A DNA stretch of 16,501 nucleotides from Psychromonas sp. (GCA_023145575.1 JAGLDN010000156.1:1-16501); one strand, 5' to 3'. Shown: positions 8,224 through 15,845, numbered from the stretch's first letter. The notes: a model not told the origin generated them from the letters alone. Program-made: numbers and translations.

Positions 8224-8384
8224 ATACCAATTACAATAAATAGGCGATCTATTTTACTGTTTAACATAATTTACTTCTTCGTTGTAAGTTTCGTAAAGGG
8301 AATTGTCATTTACATCAACTTACTGCTTAAATTAAGTTTTTTTACTGTGTAAAATTAAGATGACATACTTAAGGTAATTTGTAT
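8224..8384 (+). repeat. Family-A MITE-like repeat (copy A2)
   Basis: This 161-bp segment has imperfect inverted ends: ATACCAATTAC at 8224-8234 and GTAATTTGTAT at 8374-8384. It aligns over its length with A1 (5093-5263), sharing TGTTTAACATAA, GTTGTAAGTTTC and CTTAAATTAAG-type blocks. Its right end forms a TATAAA (8382-8387) facing recJ. The rest of the gap to recJ (8388-8551) holds only a small hairpin (ACAATA/TATTGT near 8450) and no gene. Confidence 0.8.
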
Positions 8385-8551
8385 AAATATTGCGCGGAAG
8401 AATACTATGTGCTGAAATTTATGTTCACATCAACAAAAATTGACGAGACAATAACTGGCTATTGTAAGTGAATTTACTATGGATAAGTATAAAATAGCAG
8501 TTTTTGTAGTGTTGTTTTCCCGAATTAATATTATTTAATAAAATTACTGTT

Positions 8552-10276
8552 ATGTCGTTAATTAAAATAAAAAATAGACCCCAAAAATCAAATGAAGGAC
8601 TTTCTTTCCCTTGTTCTGCTTTACTCAAGCAACTTTATGCAAATCGTGGCATTATCAATGATCGTGAATTGGATAACAGTACAAAAACGTTACTAGATCC
8701 TAAACAATTAAAAGGCATTGATGCTGCTTGTGAGCTTCTCTATCGTGCATTAAAGTCAACCAAGCGGTTAATTGTGGTTGGAGATTTTGATGCGGATGGT
8801 GCAACAAGCACAGCATTAAGTATCATTGCATTAAAGGCATTAGGCTTTACAAATATTGATTATTTAGTGCCTAATCGTTTTGATTATGGTTATGGTTTAA
8901 CGCCTGAAGTAGTAGATTTGGCCATAACAAAAGGTGCGCAGGTTATCATGACTGTTGATAACGGTATTTCAAGTGTTAGTGGCGTAAACCATGCTAATAA
9001 TAAAGGTGTACAAGTGCTGGTTACTGATCATCATTTACCTGGAAATAAAGTGCCCAATGCAGCTGTTATCGTCAATCCAAATCAACATGCGTGTACATTT
9101 GAAAGTAAAAACCTTGCAGGTGTCGGGGTTGCTTTTTATATTATGCTTGCAATGCGCTCTTTTCTTATCAACAAAAAGTATTTTACAAATCAAACTGCCC
9201 CTAATTTAGCGTCTTTACTTGATATTGTTGCACTTGGTACAGTTGCCGATGTTGTCATATTAGATAAAAACAATAGGATTTTAGTTTATCAAGGACTTGC
9301 AAGAATAAGAGCGGATAAATGCCGACCTGGTATTAGTGCATTAATTAAGGTTGCCAAATGTAATCAAAAACAGTTAGTTGCCAGTGATTTAGGCTTTGCA
9401 TTGGCACCAAGACTCAATGCAGCAGGAAGGCTTGATGAAATGAGTTCGGGTGTTGAATTACTGCTTTGTAATGATACTCAACAGGCAGACATATTAGCAG
9501 AAGCCCTAGATACTCTTAATAGATCACGACGTGAGATTGAGCAGGGAATGCAGGATGAGGCGCTAAAAATATTAAAAGAATTATCACTTAATGAAAATAA
9601 TATCCCCTATGCAATTTGCTTGTTTGATCCAGATTGGCACCAAGGGATCATAGGTTTAGTCGCTTCGAGGATCAAAGAGCGTTATTATCGTCCTACCTTT
9701 ATCTTTGCACAATCAAAAGATGGTGAAATTAAAGGTTCAGCACGATCTATTTCTGGAGTTAATATTCGAGATATATTAGATTTAGTTGATAAAAAGATCC
9801 CAGGTGCTATTTTAAAATTTGGTGGGCATGCAATGGCGGCAGGCTTATCACTTGCAGCGTTAGATTTTAAGTTATTTGAGAAAACACTCAATAACGTACT
9901 TGAATCACAAATTGAAAAGGAAGTCTTAACTAATATTGTTTTATCAGACGGCACGCTCAGTGCGTCTAATTTTTCATTAAAAATAGCGCAAGAACTGCGT
10001 GATGCAGGTCCATGGGGGCAAGGCTTTGATGCCCCGCTTTTTGATGGTCAATTCAATATTTTACAACAAAGGTTGGTTGGTGGAAAACACTTGAAATTAG
10101 TGTTATCGCTGGAGATGAAAACTGTTGATGCAATTGCCTTTAATGTTGATTTGAACATCTGGCCAAATGCATCTTTAAAATTATTACACTGTGTTTATTG
10201 CCTAGATATTAATGAGTATAGAGGTAAATGTACGTTACAAATGGTGATTGAAAAATTATCGCCTATCTTGCCATAA
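8552..10276 (+). CDS. recJ: Single-stranded-DNA-specific exonuclease RecJ
   Basis: RecJ is the 5'-3' ssDNA exonuclease of RecF-pathway recombination, mismatch repair and base excision repair. The 574-aa protein (E. coli 577) has the DHH phosphoesterase motifs: VVGDFDADGATSTA (Asp78, Asp80, Asp82), VDNGIS (Asp136), TDHH (Asp159-His161) and ALGTVADVV. The DHHA1 domain with FGGHAMAAGLSL and the C-terminal OB-fold with AFNVD and LDINEYRGK follow. The DHH residues that bind manganese are all present. The start aligns with family N-termini (PCSALLKQLYANRGI near residue 20), but no Shine-Dalgarno precedes this ATG, so expression may be low. The usual downstream gene prfB is absent; a lipoprotein gene follows after 17 nt. 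Confidence 0.98.
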   Translation: MSLIKIKNRPQKSNEGLSFPCSALLKQLYANRGIINDRELDNSTKTLLDPKQLKGIDAACELLYRALKSTKRLIVVGDFDADGATSTALSIIALKALGFTNIDYLVPNRFDYGYGLTPEVVDLAITKGAQVIMTVDNGISSVSGVNHANNKGVQVLVTDHHLPGNKVPNAAVIVNPNQHACTFESKNLAGVGVAFYIMLAMRSFLINKKYFTNQTAPNLASLLDIVALGTVADVVILDKNNRILVYQGLARIRADKCRPGISALIKVAKCNQKQLVASDLGFALAPRLNAAGRLDEMSSGVELLLCNDTQQADILAEALDTLNRSRREIEQGMQDEALKILKELSLNENNIPYAICLFDPDWHQGIIGLVASRIKERYYRPTFIFAQSKDGEIKGSARSISGVNIRDILDLVDKKIPGAILKFGGHAMAAGLSLAALDFKLFEKTLNNVLESQIEKEVLTNIVLSDGTLSASNFSLKIAQELRDAGPWGQGFDAPLFDGQFNILQQRLVGGKHLKLVLSLEMKTVDAIAFNVDLNIWPNASLKLLHCVYCLDINEYRGKCTLQMVIEKLSPILP

Positions 10277-10293
10277 AATTTGAAGGCTATATA

Positions 10294-10908
10294 ATGAAAA
10301 TAACCTATAAAATGATTATTTTTTTGAACGCATTGGTTTTAACGGCATGTGCAACGCTTCCCCCTAAAAATCCTGAAAATATTTGTGATATATTTCTTGA
10401 ACACAGAGGCTGGTATACTGCTTCAAAAGACATGAATATAAAATGGGGAACCCCTATTCATGTACCAATGGCAATAATGTATCAAGAAAGCAGTTTTAGG
10501 CATAATGCCGCTCCAGCAATGCAGTATTTTTGGTTTATTCCCATCGGTCGCCTGAGTGATGCTTACGGTTACGCACAAGCGAAAACCGCAACATGGAATG
10601 ATTATCGACGCGAAACAAACAGTCACTGGAGTGATCGTGGTGATTTTGCAGATTCAATTGATTTTATGGGCTGGTTTATTGCCAAAACGCATAATATAAA
10701 CGGGGTTTCAAAATGGGATGCCTACAAACAATACTTAAATTATCATGAAGGGTGGGGCGGTTATCGCAATAAAAGTTATAAGAAAAAAGCCTGGTTACTA
10801 AAAATTGCGAAACGAGTTGATAAACGATCAAAAAGATATGCAACACAATTAAAAAAGTGTAAAAAAAAGCTTGATTCCGGTTGGTTGAAGCGATTATTTT
10901 TTGGCTAA
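10294..10908 (+). CDS. Lipoprotein with lysozyme-like transglycosylase fold
   Basis: This is a 204-aa predicted lipoprotein: signal peptide with lipobox LTAC, so lipidated Cys19, and residues +2/+3 (Ala, Thr) that favour the outer membrane. YQESSFRHNAAPA places a likely catalytic glutamate at Glu65, and AYGYAQAKTATWNDY resembles the G-x-x-Q block of SLT-type lytic transglycosylases. WAGY-like NYHEGWGGYRNKSY follows. These are features of family 1-type enzymes that cleave peptidoglycan glycan strands; I infer that activity, it is not shown. The last 35 residues are strongly Lys/Arg-rich. A GAAGG Shine-Dalgarno lies about 7 nt before the ATG, and the gene is 17 nt after recJ, so the two are probably co-transcribed. 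The exact family name is uncertain. Confidence 0.8.
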   Translation: MKITYKMIIFLNALVLTACATLPPKNPENICDIFLEHRGWYTASKDMNIKWGTPIHVPMAIMYQESSFRHNAAPAMQYFWFIPIGRLSDAYGYAQAKTATWNDYRRETNSHWSDRGDFADSIDFMGWFIAKTHNINGVSKWDAYKQYLNYHEGWGGYRNKSYKKKAWLLKIAKRVDKRSKRYATQLKKCKKKLDSGWLKRLFFG

Positions 10909-10916
10909 TGTTTTAT

Positions 10917-11240
10917 TTATACCTCTGTTATTTTAAAATACTTTGCAGGTGCAAGCTCGATAACCAGAACAAGGCACAATATTAGACCGATAAACGAAAA
11001 GTGTTAATTATCGATTGGTTATTCACTTTTCGATTATTGTAGGCTAGTATTAATTTTATATTTTTCACCCTTAGCGCAACTCAATTTGCACCAATCTTCA
11101 TCGTTATAAAATATTGTGTTAGAGCGGCTAGTTAAGAATTAAAGTCTCTATTTTAATCATCAAGAGGGCAATTCTCATCTCTTATTTTGCTATAATTTAT
11201 CTTGCGGACTTTGCATCTTGAAGTAACATGGGTATATACC
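10917..11240 (+). repeat. Family-B repeat, near full length (copy B4)
   Basis: It begins about 8 nt after the lipoprotein stop and ends at ACATGGGTATATACC (11226-11240), the inverted counterpart of the B left end. Blocks shared with B1 and B2 are AAAAT.CTTTG.CAGG...AGCTCG at the left, ATTGGTTATTCACTTTTCGA, TTGCACCAATCTTCATCGTTATA (B1 aligned), CTAGTTAAGAATTAAAG and TATTTTAAT. CGAAAAGTG and CACTTTTCG (10997-11033) can form a stem. No ORF. The remaining gap to pilA (11241-11497) holds the regulatory sites listed separately. Confidence 0.7.
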
Positions 11241-11351
11241 TGATTGGTTGGTGTCACTTTGAGTGTGGCAAGGTATTGCATAAATGGCTCGTGCATTAAA
11301 TAATACAAGGTATACTCAAGTATGGTTAGCACTTTAAAAAACTGCTTGTTG

Positions 11352-11415
11352 ATCTCATTTATTTTTATTAATGGTATTAAATATTAATCGAATGTGTTTT
11401 TTGTATAAATGAGAT
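11352..11415. promoter_or_regulatory. Perfect 11-bp inverted repeat upstream of the pilA promoter
   Basis: ATCTCATTTAT (11352-11362) and ATAAATGAGAT (11405-11415) are exact complements separated by 42 nt, with a second pair of ATTAAT palindromes inside. The arms lie roughly 45-110 nt upstream of the start predicted from the sigma-54 site. That is where enhancer-binding activators such as PilR usually bind. Binding is inferred. Confidence 0.45.
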
Positions 11416-11435
11416 TAATAGTCTACAATTGAAAA

Positions 11436-11451
11436 TGGCATGATAATAGCA
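11436..11451 (+). promoter_or_regulatory. Candidate sigma-54 promoter of pilA
   Basis: TGGCATGATAATAGCA has GG and GC exactly at the -24/-12 spacing of the consensus TGGCACG-N4-TTGCA, differing at two less conserved bases. A start near 11462 would leave a leader of about 36 nt before the pilA ATG. Sigma-54 with PilR drives pilA in Pseudomonas and several other gammaproteobacteria. Confidence 0.6.
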
Positions 11452-11497
11452 CAAAAAAAAGTTTTAATTCTTTTAATCAAGTGGATGGAGTAACATT

Positions 11498-11971
11498 ATG
11501 AAAAAAATACAATCAGGTTTTACATTGATCGAGTTATTAATTGTTATTGCAATTATTGGTATCTTGGCAGCAGTTGCACTGCCTGCTTATCAAAATTATA
11601 CTAAAAAAGCAGCATTCACCAATTTGGTTTCTGCAGCAACAGCGGCAAAATCTGCGGTTGAAGTTTGTGCACAAATGAAAGCAACGAATGCTGCAACATT
11701 TACTTCAGATTGTATTAATGGTACGAATTTAATACCAGCAACGGCTGACATTGGTGGTATAGCGGTAGACATTCAAGCTGCAGCTCCTACGCCTACAGCA
11801 GACCTCACACTGACTGGGGATGCAATTGGTACCGCTGCTCCTGGTGTGGTTTTTGTTTATGTCACTAACACGGGTGCGATAAGTAGTTTACCAAATAATT
11901 CTCAATACATTTTAACGGGTACACGAGCAACTACTGGTGCGGTTACTTGGACAACATCAGAATATTATTAA
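11498..11971 (+). CDS. pilA: Type IV major pilin PilA (prepilin)
   Basis: PilA is the subunit of the type IVa pilus, used for twitching, adhesion and DNA uptake. The 157-aa precursor starts with the short leader MKKIQSG, cut by the prepilin peptidase before Phe8; this Phe is N-methylated and the conserved Glu5 of the mature protein is present (FTLIE). A 25-residue hydrophobic helix with PAYQNY follows, typical of type IVa pilins. The globular part is rich in Ala, Thr and Gly. Its only cysteines are Cys57 and Cys72, so the possible disulfide lies in the region just after the long helix; there is no C-terminal Cys-bounded loop. GGAG lies about 8 nt before the ATG. pilB begins 3 nt after the stop. 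Confidence 0.96.
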   Translation: MKKIQSGFTLIELLIVIAIIGILAAVALPAYQNYTKKAAFTNLVSAATAAKSAVEVCAQMKATNAATFTSDCINGTNLIPATADIGGIAVDIQAAAPTPTADLTLTGDAIGTAAPGVVFVYVTNTGAISSLPNNSQYILTGTRATTGAVTWTTSEYY

Positions 11972-11974
11972 TTA

Positions 11975-13663
11975 ATGCCAGCAAATAACATCAGCGGTCT
12001 TGCTTCTAGCTTGGCCGCTTGTGGTTTACTTCCTACAGATAAATTACTGCAAATCAGCAATGCCGCAGTAAGTGAAAAAAAACCACTGGTTAGCTATTTA
12101 GTTGAGAATGATTTTATTTCTAGTCACAAATTGGCTGAATTTTGTGAGTCTGAATATGGGCTCCCCTGCCTTAACTCGACGAGTATTGATCTTAATAATC
12201 TCCCACAAAAATATATCAACGAAAAACTCATTGAAACGCATCATGCACTGCCCATCTATGTGAACGAAAACACACTCTATATTGCTATTTCAGATCCAAC
12301 CAATAGTGGCGCACTTGAACAATTTGGCTTTAGCTTTTCAATACATACCGAGGCGCTTTTAGTTGAAGAGGTCATACTGCAAAAAGCAATTGATGAAATT
12401 GTACAAGATGATGTTGCGAGCCTAGGTGAAATGACTGATCTTGATGAGGTCGAAGTTGATTCATCAGACTCAAGGCTTGATGAATCGCAGAATGTTAGAG
12501 ATGACGCGCCAATTGTCAAATATATTAATGGTGTTTTACTTGATGCTGTAAAAAAAGGTGCTTCAGATTTACATTTTGAGCCTTATGAAAAAAAGTACCG
12601 TATTCGTTTTCGAATTGATGGTATTTTGAAAGAAATTGCTTCCCCATCCGTTAATTTAGCTAATCGTTTTTCTGCTCGGTTAAAAGTAATGTCAAAACTT
12701 GATATTGCAGAGCGGCGTTTACCCCAAGATGGCAGAATAAAACTAAAGGTATCTAATAATCGCAGTATTGACTTTCGTGTAAGTACCCTACCCACCATGT
12801 GGGGAGAAAAGGTAGTTATGCGTATTCTAGATTCTTCTGCGGCAAGCCTTGATATCGACCGATTAGGTTATACTGACGAGCAAAAAGAAAAATACCTTGA
12901 TGCACTGGATAAACCACAAGGTATGATTTTAATTACAGGGCCAACAGGGAGTGGTAAAACAGTCTCACTTTATACAGGGTTAAATATTTTAAACACTGTT
13001 GAGCGTAATATTTCAACGGCAGAAGATCCAGTTGAAATTAACTTGTCTGGAATAAATCAAGTTCAAATTAATACAAAAGCAGGACTTACTTTTGCTTCAG
13101 CGTTGCGTTCATTTTTACGACAAGATCCTGATATCGTCATGGTGGGTGAAATTCGAGATTTAGAGACTGCTGAAATAGCCATTAAAGCGGCACAAACAGG
13201 GCATCTAGTTTTATCAACTCTACATACTAATTCTGCTTCTGAAACATTAACGAGGTTATTAAATATGGGCGTTCCTGCGTTTAATATTGCCTCATCTGTG
13301 TCATTGATTATTGCGCAAAGATTAGCGCGGAGGCTCTGTGATGAATGTAAGATTGAAGTAGACCAATACAGCGATGAAGAGTTAAATAAAATAGGTTTTA
13401 ATCACCAGCAAATTAAAAATAAATTTACGCTTTATAAAGCCGTTGGTTGCGATAAATGCAGTGATGGCTATAAAGGGCGCGTTGGCATTTACGAGGTATT
13501 AGTCATGTCAGGCAAAATTTCACATGTTATTTTAAACGACGGTAACGCGACTCAAATAGCAGACGTAGCAGTAGCCGAAGGCATGTTTAATTTAAGACAA
13601 TCGGCATTGAAAAAAGCAATCGAAGGTGTAACTAGCCTAAAAGAAGTAACAAGAGTAACGTAA
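11975..13663 (+). CDS. pilB: Type IV pilus extension ATPase PilB
   Basis: PilB is the cytoplasmic hexameric ATPase that powers pilus assembly with the PilC platform. The 562-aa protein has an N-terminal MshEN/GSPII_E domain (about 1-150), an acidic linker (150-175), and the T2SSE ATPase domain. In it are Walker A GPTGSGKT at 322-329, the Asp box STAEDPVE near 350, the Walker B region DPDIVMVGEIRD near 384-395 with Glu392, and the His box GHLVLSTLHTN near 409-419. Four cysteines (Cys455, Cys458, Cys492, Cys495) form the zinc-binding knuckle typical of PilB/GspE and missing from PilT. The start follows pilA by 3 nt and has no visible Shine-Dalgarno, so translational coupling to pilA is likely. 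No terminator lies between them. Confidence 0.97.
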   Translation: MPANNISGLASSLAACGLLPTDKLLQISNAAVSEKKPLVSYLVENDFISSHKLAEFCESEYGLPCLNSTSIDLNNLPQKYINEKLIETHHALPIYVNENTLYIAISDPTNSGALEQFGFSFSIHTEALLVEEVILQKAIDEIVQDDVASLGEMTDLDEVEVDSSDSRLDESQNVRDDAPIVKYINGVLLDAVKKGASDLHFEPYEKKYRIRFRIDGILKEIASPSVNLANRFSARLKVMSKLDIAERRLPQDGRIKLKVSNNRSIDFRVSTLPTMWGEKVVMRILDSSAASLDIDRLGYTDEQKEKYLDALDKPQGMILITGPTGSGKTVSLYTGLNILNTVERNISTAEDPVEINLSGINQVQINTKAGLTFASALRSFLRQDPDIVMVGEIRDLETAEIAIKAAQTGHLVLSTLHTNSASETLTRLLNMGVPAFNIASSVSLIIAQRLARRLCDECKIEVDQYSDEELNKIGFNHQQIKNKFTLYKAVGCDKCSDGYKGRVGIYEVLVMSGKISHVILNDGNATQIADVAVAEGMFNLRQSALKKAIEGVTSLKEVTRVT

Positions 13664-13789
13664 AAATAAATCAATTTAAGACGGGAAGGGCTTCCTTTAT
13701 AAAATGTTCAATGATTGCGTACTAATTTTAAGTGGTAAACTTGATAAGCTAATTGAGTTCGATTCGGTATTAACGAGTAGGAAGCGACA

Positions 13790-15022
13790 ATGACCAAATC
13801 TAATAATTCCAAAGCGCCAGTTATTAATGTTTTTAAATGGAAGGGTATTAATCGCAAAGGGGCTAAAATCTCTGGTGAAATTCAAGGATCCTCATTAGCT
13901 GAAGTAAAGGTTGAACTACGAAAGCAAGGGGTGAATGTTACTAAAATACAAAAGAAGGCTAAACCACTTTTTTCATTTGTCGATAAAATTGTCCCAATGG
14001 ATATTGCTGTCATTTCTCGACAAATTGCGACTATGCTAAGTGCAGGTGTCCCACTTGTTCAAAGTTTAGAACTTATTGCGAAAAGCAATGAAAAACCCTC
14101 ATTGCGTATTTTAATGACCAAGATTGCCATTGACGTTTCATCAGGTACGCCTATGTCGCAAACGCTTCGTCAACATCCAAAGTATTTTGATGCTCTCTAT
14201 TGTGATTTAGTTGGGGCAGGAGAACAATCAGGTGCACTTGATACGATTTATGATCGTATTTCAATTTATAAAGAAAAATCAGAACAACTTAAATCAAAAA
14301 TCAAAAAAGCTATGTTCTATCCTGCGGCAGTATTAGCTGTAGCAGGGGTTGTCACGCTGTTATTGTTGTTATTTGTTATCCCACAATTTAAAGATATTTT
14401 TGAAGGATTTGGGGCTGAATTACCTACTTTTACATTGTTTGTTTTGGATATTTCTGACTTTGTGCAAGCTTATTGGTATCTCGTATTCGCCTCGGTATTT
14501 GCTGTTGTGTTTGCCTTTAAAAAAGCGCATTTAAAATCTCAAAAGGTACGCGATATTACCGATAAATTCATATTAAAAATCCCGATTATTAGTACTATTT
14601 TAAATAAAGCCGCTGTTGCGCGCTTTACGCGTACTTTATCAACAACTTTTGCGGCAGGTATTCCCCTTGTTGACGCGCTTATTTCAGCTGGTGGTGCATC
14701 TGGCAATTATGTTTACCGCACTGCGATTGCAAATATCCGCTCAGAAGTGATGGCGGGTATGCAAATGAATGTTGCCATGAAATCAACATATATTTTTCCT
14801 GATATGGTTTCGCAAATGGTGATGATAGGTGAAGAGTCAGGCGATCTAGATGGTATGCTGAGTAAAGTAGCCGATATCTATGAGCAACAAGTTGATGATG
14901 CAGTTGATGCGCTGACTAGTCTGCTTGAGCCAATGATAATGGTTGTATTAGGTGTCGTTGTGGGCGGGCTTATCGTTGCGATGTATTTACCTATATTCCA
15001 ATTAGGCACAGTAGTTGGTTAG
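13790..15022 (+). CDS. pilC: Type IV pilus inner-membrane platform protein PilC
   Basis: PilC is the inner-membrane platform on which PilB (extension) and PilT (retraction) act. At 410 aa it is full length with two T2SSF domains. The N-terminal FKWKGINRKGAKISGE segment and ISRQIATMLSAGVPLVQSLE open the first cytoplasmic domain. Membrane segments lie near 176-198, 225-243 and 378-405. The second domain repeats the pattern with FTRTLSTTFAAGIPLVDAL and MIGEESGDLDGMLSKVADIYE, and the C-terminus is IFQLGTVVG. An AGGAAG Shine-Dalgarno precedes the ATG. The 126-bp gap after pilB has no gene and no convincing terminator. The prepilin peptidase gene often found next is missing; decayed transposases follow. 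Confidence 0.97.
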   Translation: MTKSNNSKAPVINVFKWKGINRKGAKISGEIQGSSLAEVKVELRKQGVNVTKIQKKAKPLFSFVDKIVPMDIAVISRQIATMLSAGVPLVQSLELIAKSNEKPSLRILMTKIAIDVSSGTPMSQTLRQHPKYFDALYCDLVGAGEQSGALDTIYDRISIYKEKSEQLKSKIKKAMFYPAAVLAVAGVVTLLLLLFVIPQFKDIFEGFGAELPTFTLFVLDISDFVQAYWYLVFASVFAVVFAFKKAHLKSQKVRDITDKFILKIPIISTILNKAAVARFTRTLSTTFAAGIPLVDALISAGGASGNYVYRTAIANIRSEVMAGMQMNVAMKSTYIFPDMVSQMVMIGEESGDLDGMLSKVADIYEQQVDDAVDALTSLLEPMIMVVLGVVVGGLIVAMYLPIFQLGTVVG

Positions 15023-15040
15023 GTTGTTTTAGGGGCTGTT

Positions 15041-15104
15041 GATCATTAATGCTCAATAATTATTTAGCATTTATAGGATGGCAGATCGCATCTTATAAAT
15101 GATC
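15041..15104. other. Strong hairpin after pilC, no T-tract
   Basis: CATTTATAGGATG (15068-15080) pairs with CATCTTATAAATG (15089-15101) with one G-U pair and an 8-nt loop; GATCATT at 15041-15047 could pair with AATGATC at 15098-15104 as an alternative. No T-run follows, so it is not a standard terminator. It may protect the 3' end of the pil transcript or belong to the adjoining transposon remnant. Confidence 0.5.
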
Positions 15105-15107
15105 CAG

Positions 15108-15203
15108 TTAAAGGTCATTGGTACGGGTATAAACGTTTGAGTGATTTTGCATTAATTGTGATAGCGTTCGACACAGTGCATCTGTTACCATTGTTTTTGG
15201 CAT
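15108..15203 (-). pseudogene. N-terminal scrap of an IS5-like transposase
   Basis: Reading left from the ATG at 15203-15201, a 31-codon frame begins MPKTMVTDALCRTLSQLMQN and ends at 15108. From memory this resembles the first 30 residues of IS5-family transposases (MPR.MLTD..W.+L..LM, then VY.K...R). A GGGGG Shine-Dalgarno about 7 nt upstream supports a true start. The rest of the transposase, about 250 aa or more, is missing. The match is short, so the family is tentative. Confidence 0.4.
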
Positions 15204-15261
15204 GGTAGTCCCCCTTATATGTTGCATATAGTAATGTTAGGTAATATCAATACAAGGCTGA

Positions 15262-15845
15262 TCCAAGTGCCAAGTGCATAATCGTCGTGATGGATAGTAT
15301 GTTTTTTTCATTATTTCAAAAGGTGTCATAAATAACAGTACTTTTATTGGTCTATTATTCAACTGAATTAAGTTGACTCTAGCAGCTTCATCACTGGTCG
15401 ATTTAAAATTTGTTTACTTGGGCCAATATTGCCGTAAAAGTCAATTGCTATTTTCATTCAATCCTCGTTGGCAAGAGCAATAGGGATCAGCAAAATAATA
15501 GTCACAATTAAGCTTTTTTGATACTTCTTTATGGTACGCAAATTCTTTGCCATTGTCAGCAGGGGTTGTTAATACCAAATGCTTAAATGGTACCCTTAAT
15601 TCAATTGCGGCGGGCAGATTTATTAAAAATTCGTTCGTTACAGTGTAACTCCACCGTTCAACAATCGTTAATAAATCTTCACTATGTCGCTTTCCTATTC
15701 ACCAAATCAATTTCTCAATCACTAATGCGAGCGCGTTTAACAATTTCTTCAGAGCGCCCTTCAATATCAATCCTATGTAAGCGATCAATAGATCCACTTA
15801 GCTATAATTATCCTCTGCCTCTACATCGTTACTTGTAAGCCTCTA
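15262..15845 (-). pseudogene. IS30-family transposase, decayed and 5'-truncated
   Basis: Conceptual translation leftwards gives the IS30 DDE domain in order: RCRGRG, RIDIEGRSEEIVKRARISD*EIDLV (read in two blocks around the stop), LLTIVERWSYTVT, PFKHLVLTTPADNGKEFAY, CDYYFADPYCSCQRGLNEN, LLRQYWPK*TNF and LIQLNNRPIKVLLFMTPFE. The catalytic Asp, Asp and Glu survive, but the frame is broken: stops at 15715-15717 (TGA where TGG codes Trp in GDWE), 15441-15443 and 15414-15416, more stops near 15805-15830, and a frameshift near 15695. The N-terminal helix-turn-helix part is missing, and a family-B repeat lies 55 bp beyond the break. It is an inactive remnant. Confidence 0.87.

Noticed and set aside
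11266..11280. TGGCAAGGTATTGCA as a sigma-54 promoter of pilA
   Set aside because: The GG-GC spacing is one base too short for sigma-54, and it is over 200 nt from the gene; the site at 11436 has exact spacing.
13683..13698. GGGAAGGGCTTCCTTT as a terminator between pilB and pilC
   Set aside because: The stem is only 4-5 bp with three Ts after it; too weak to call.
15186..15207. TACCAT/ATGGTA hairpin as a regulatory site
   Set aside because: It is only 6 bp and falls at the start of the IS5-like transposase fragment, so it is probably chance.
15587..15838. An 83-codon + strand frame
   Set aside because: It lies opposite the recognisable IS30 transposase remnant, has no similarity I know and no ribosome-binding site.
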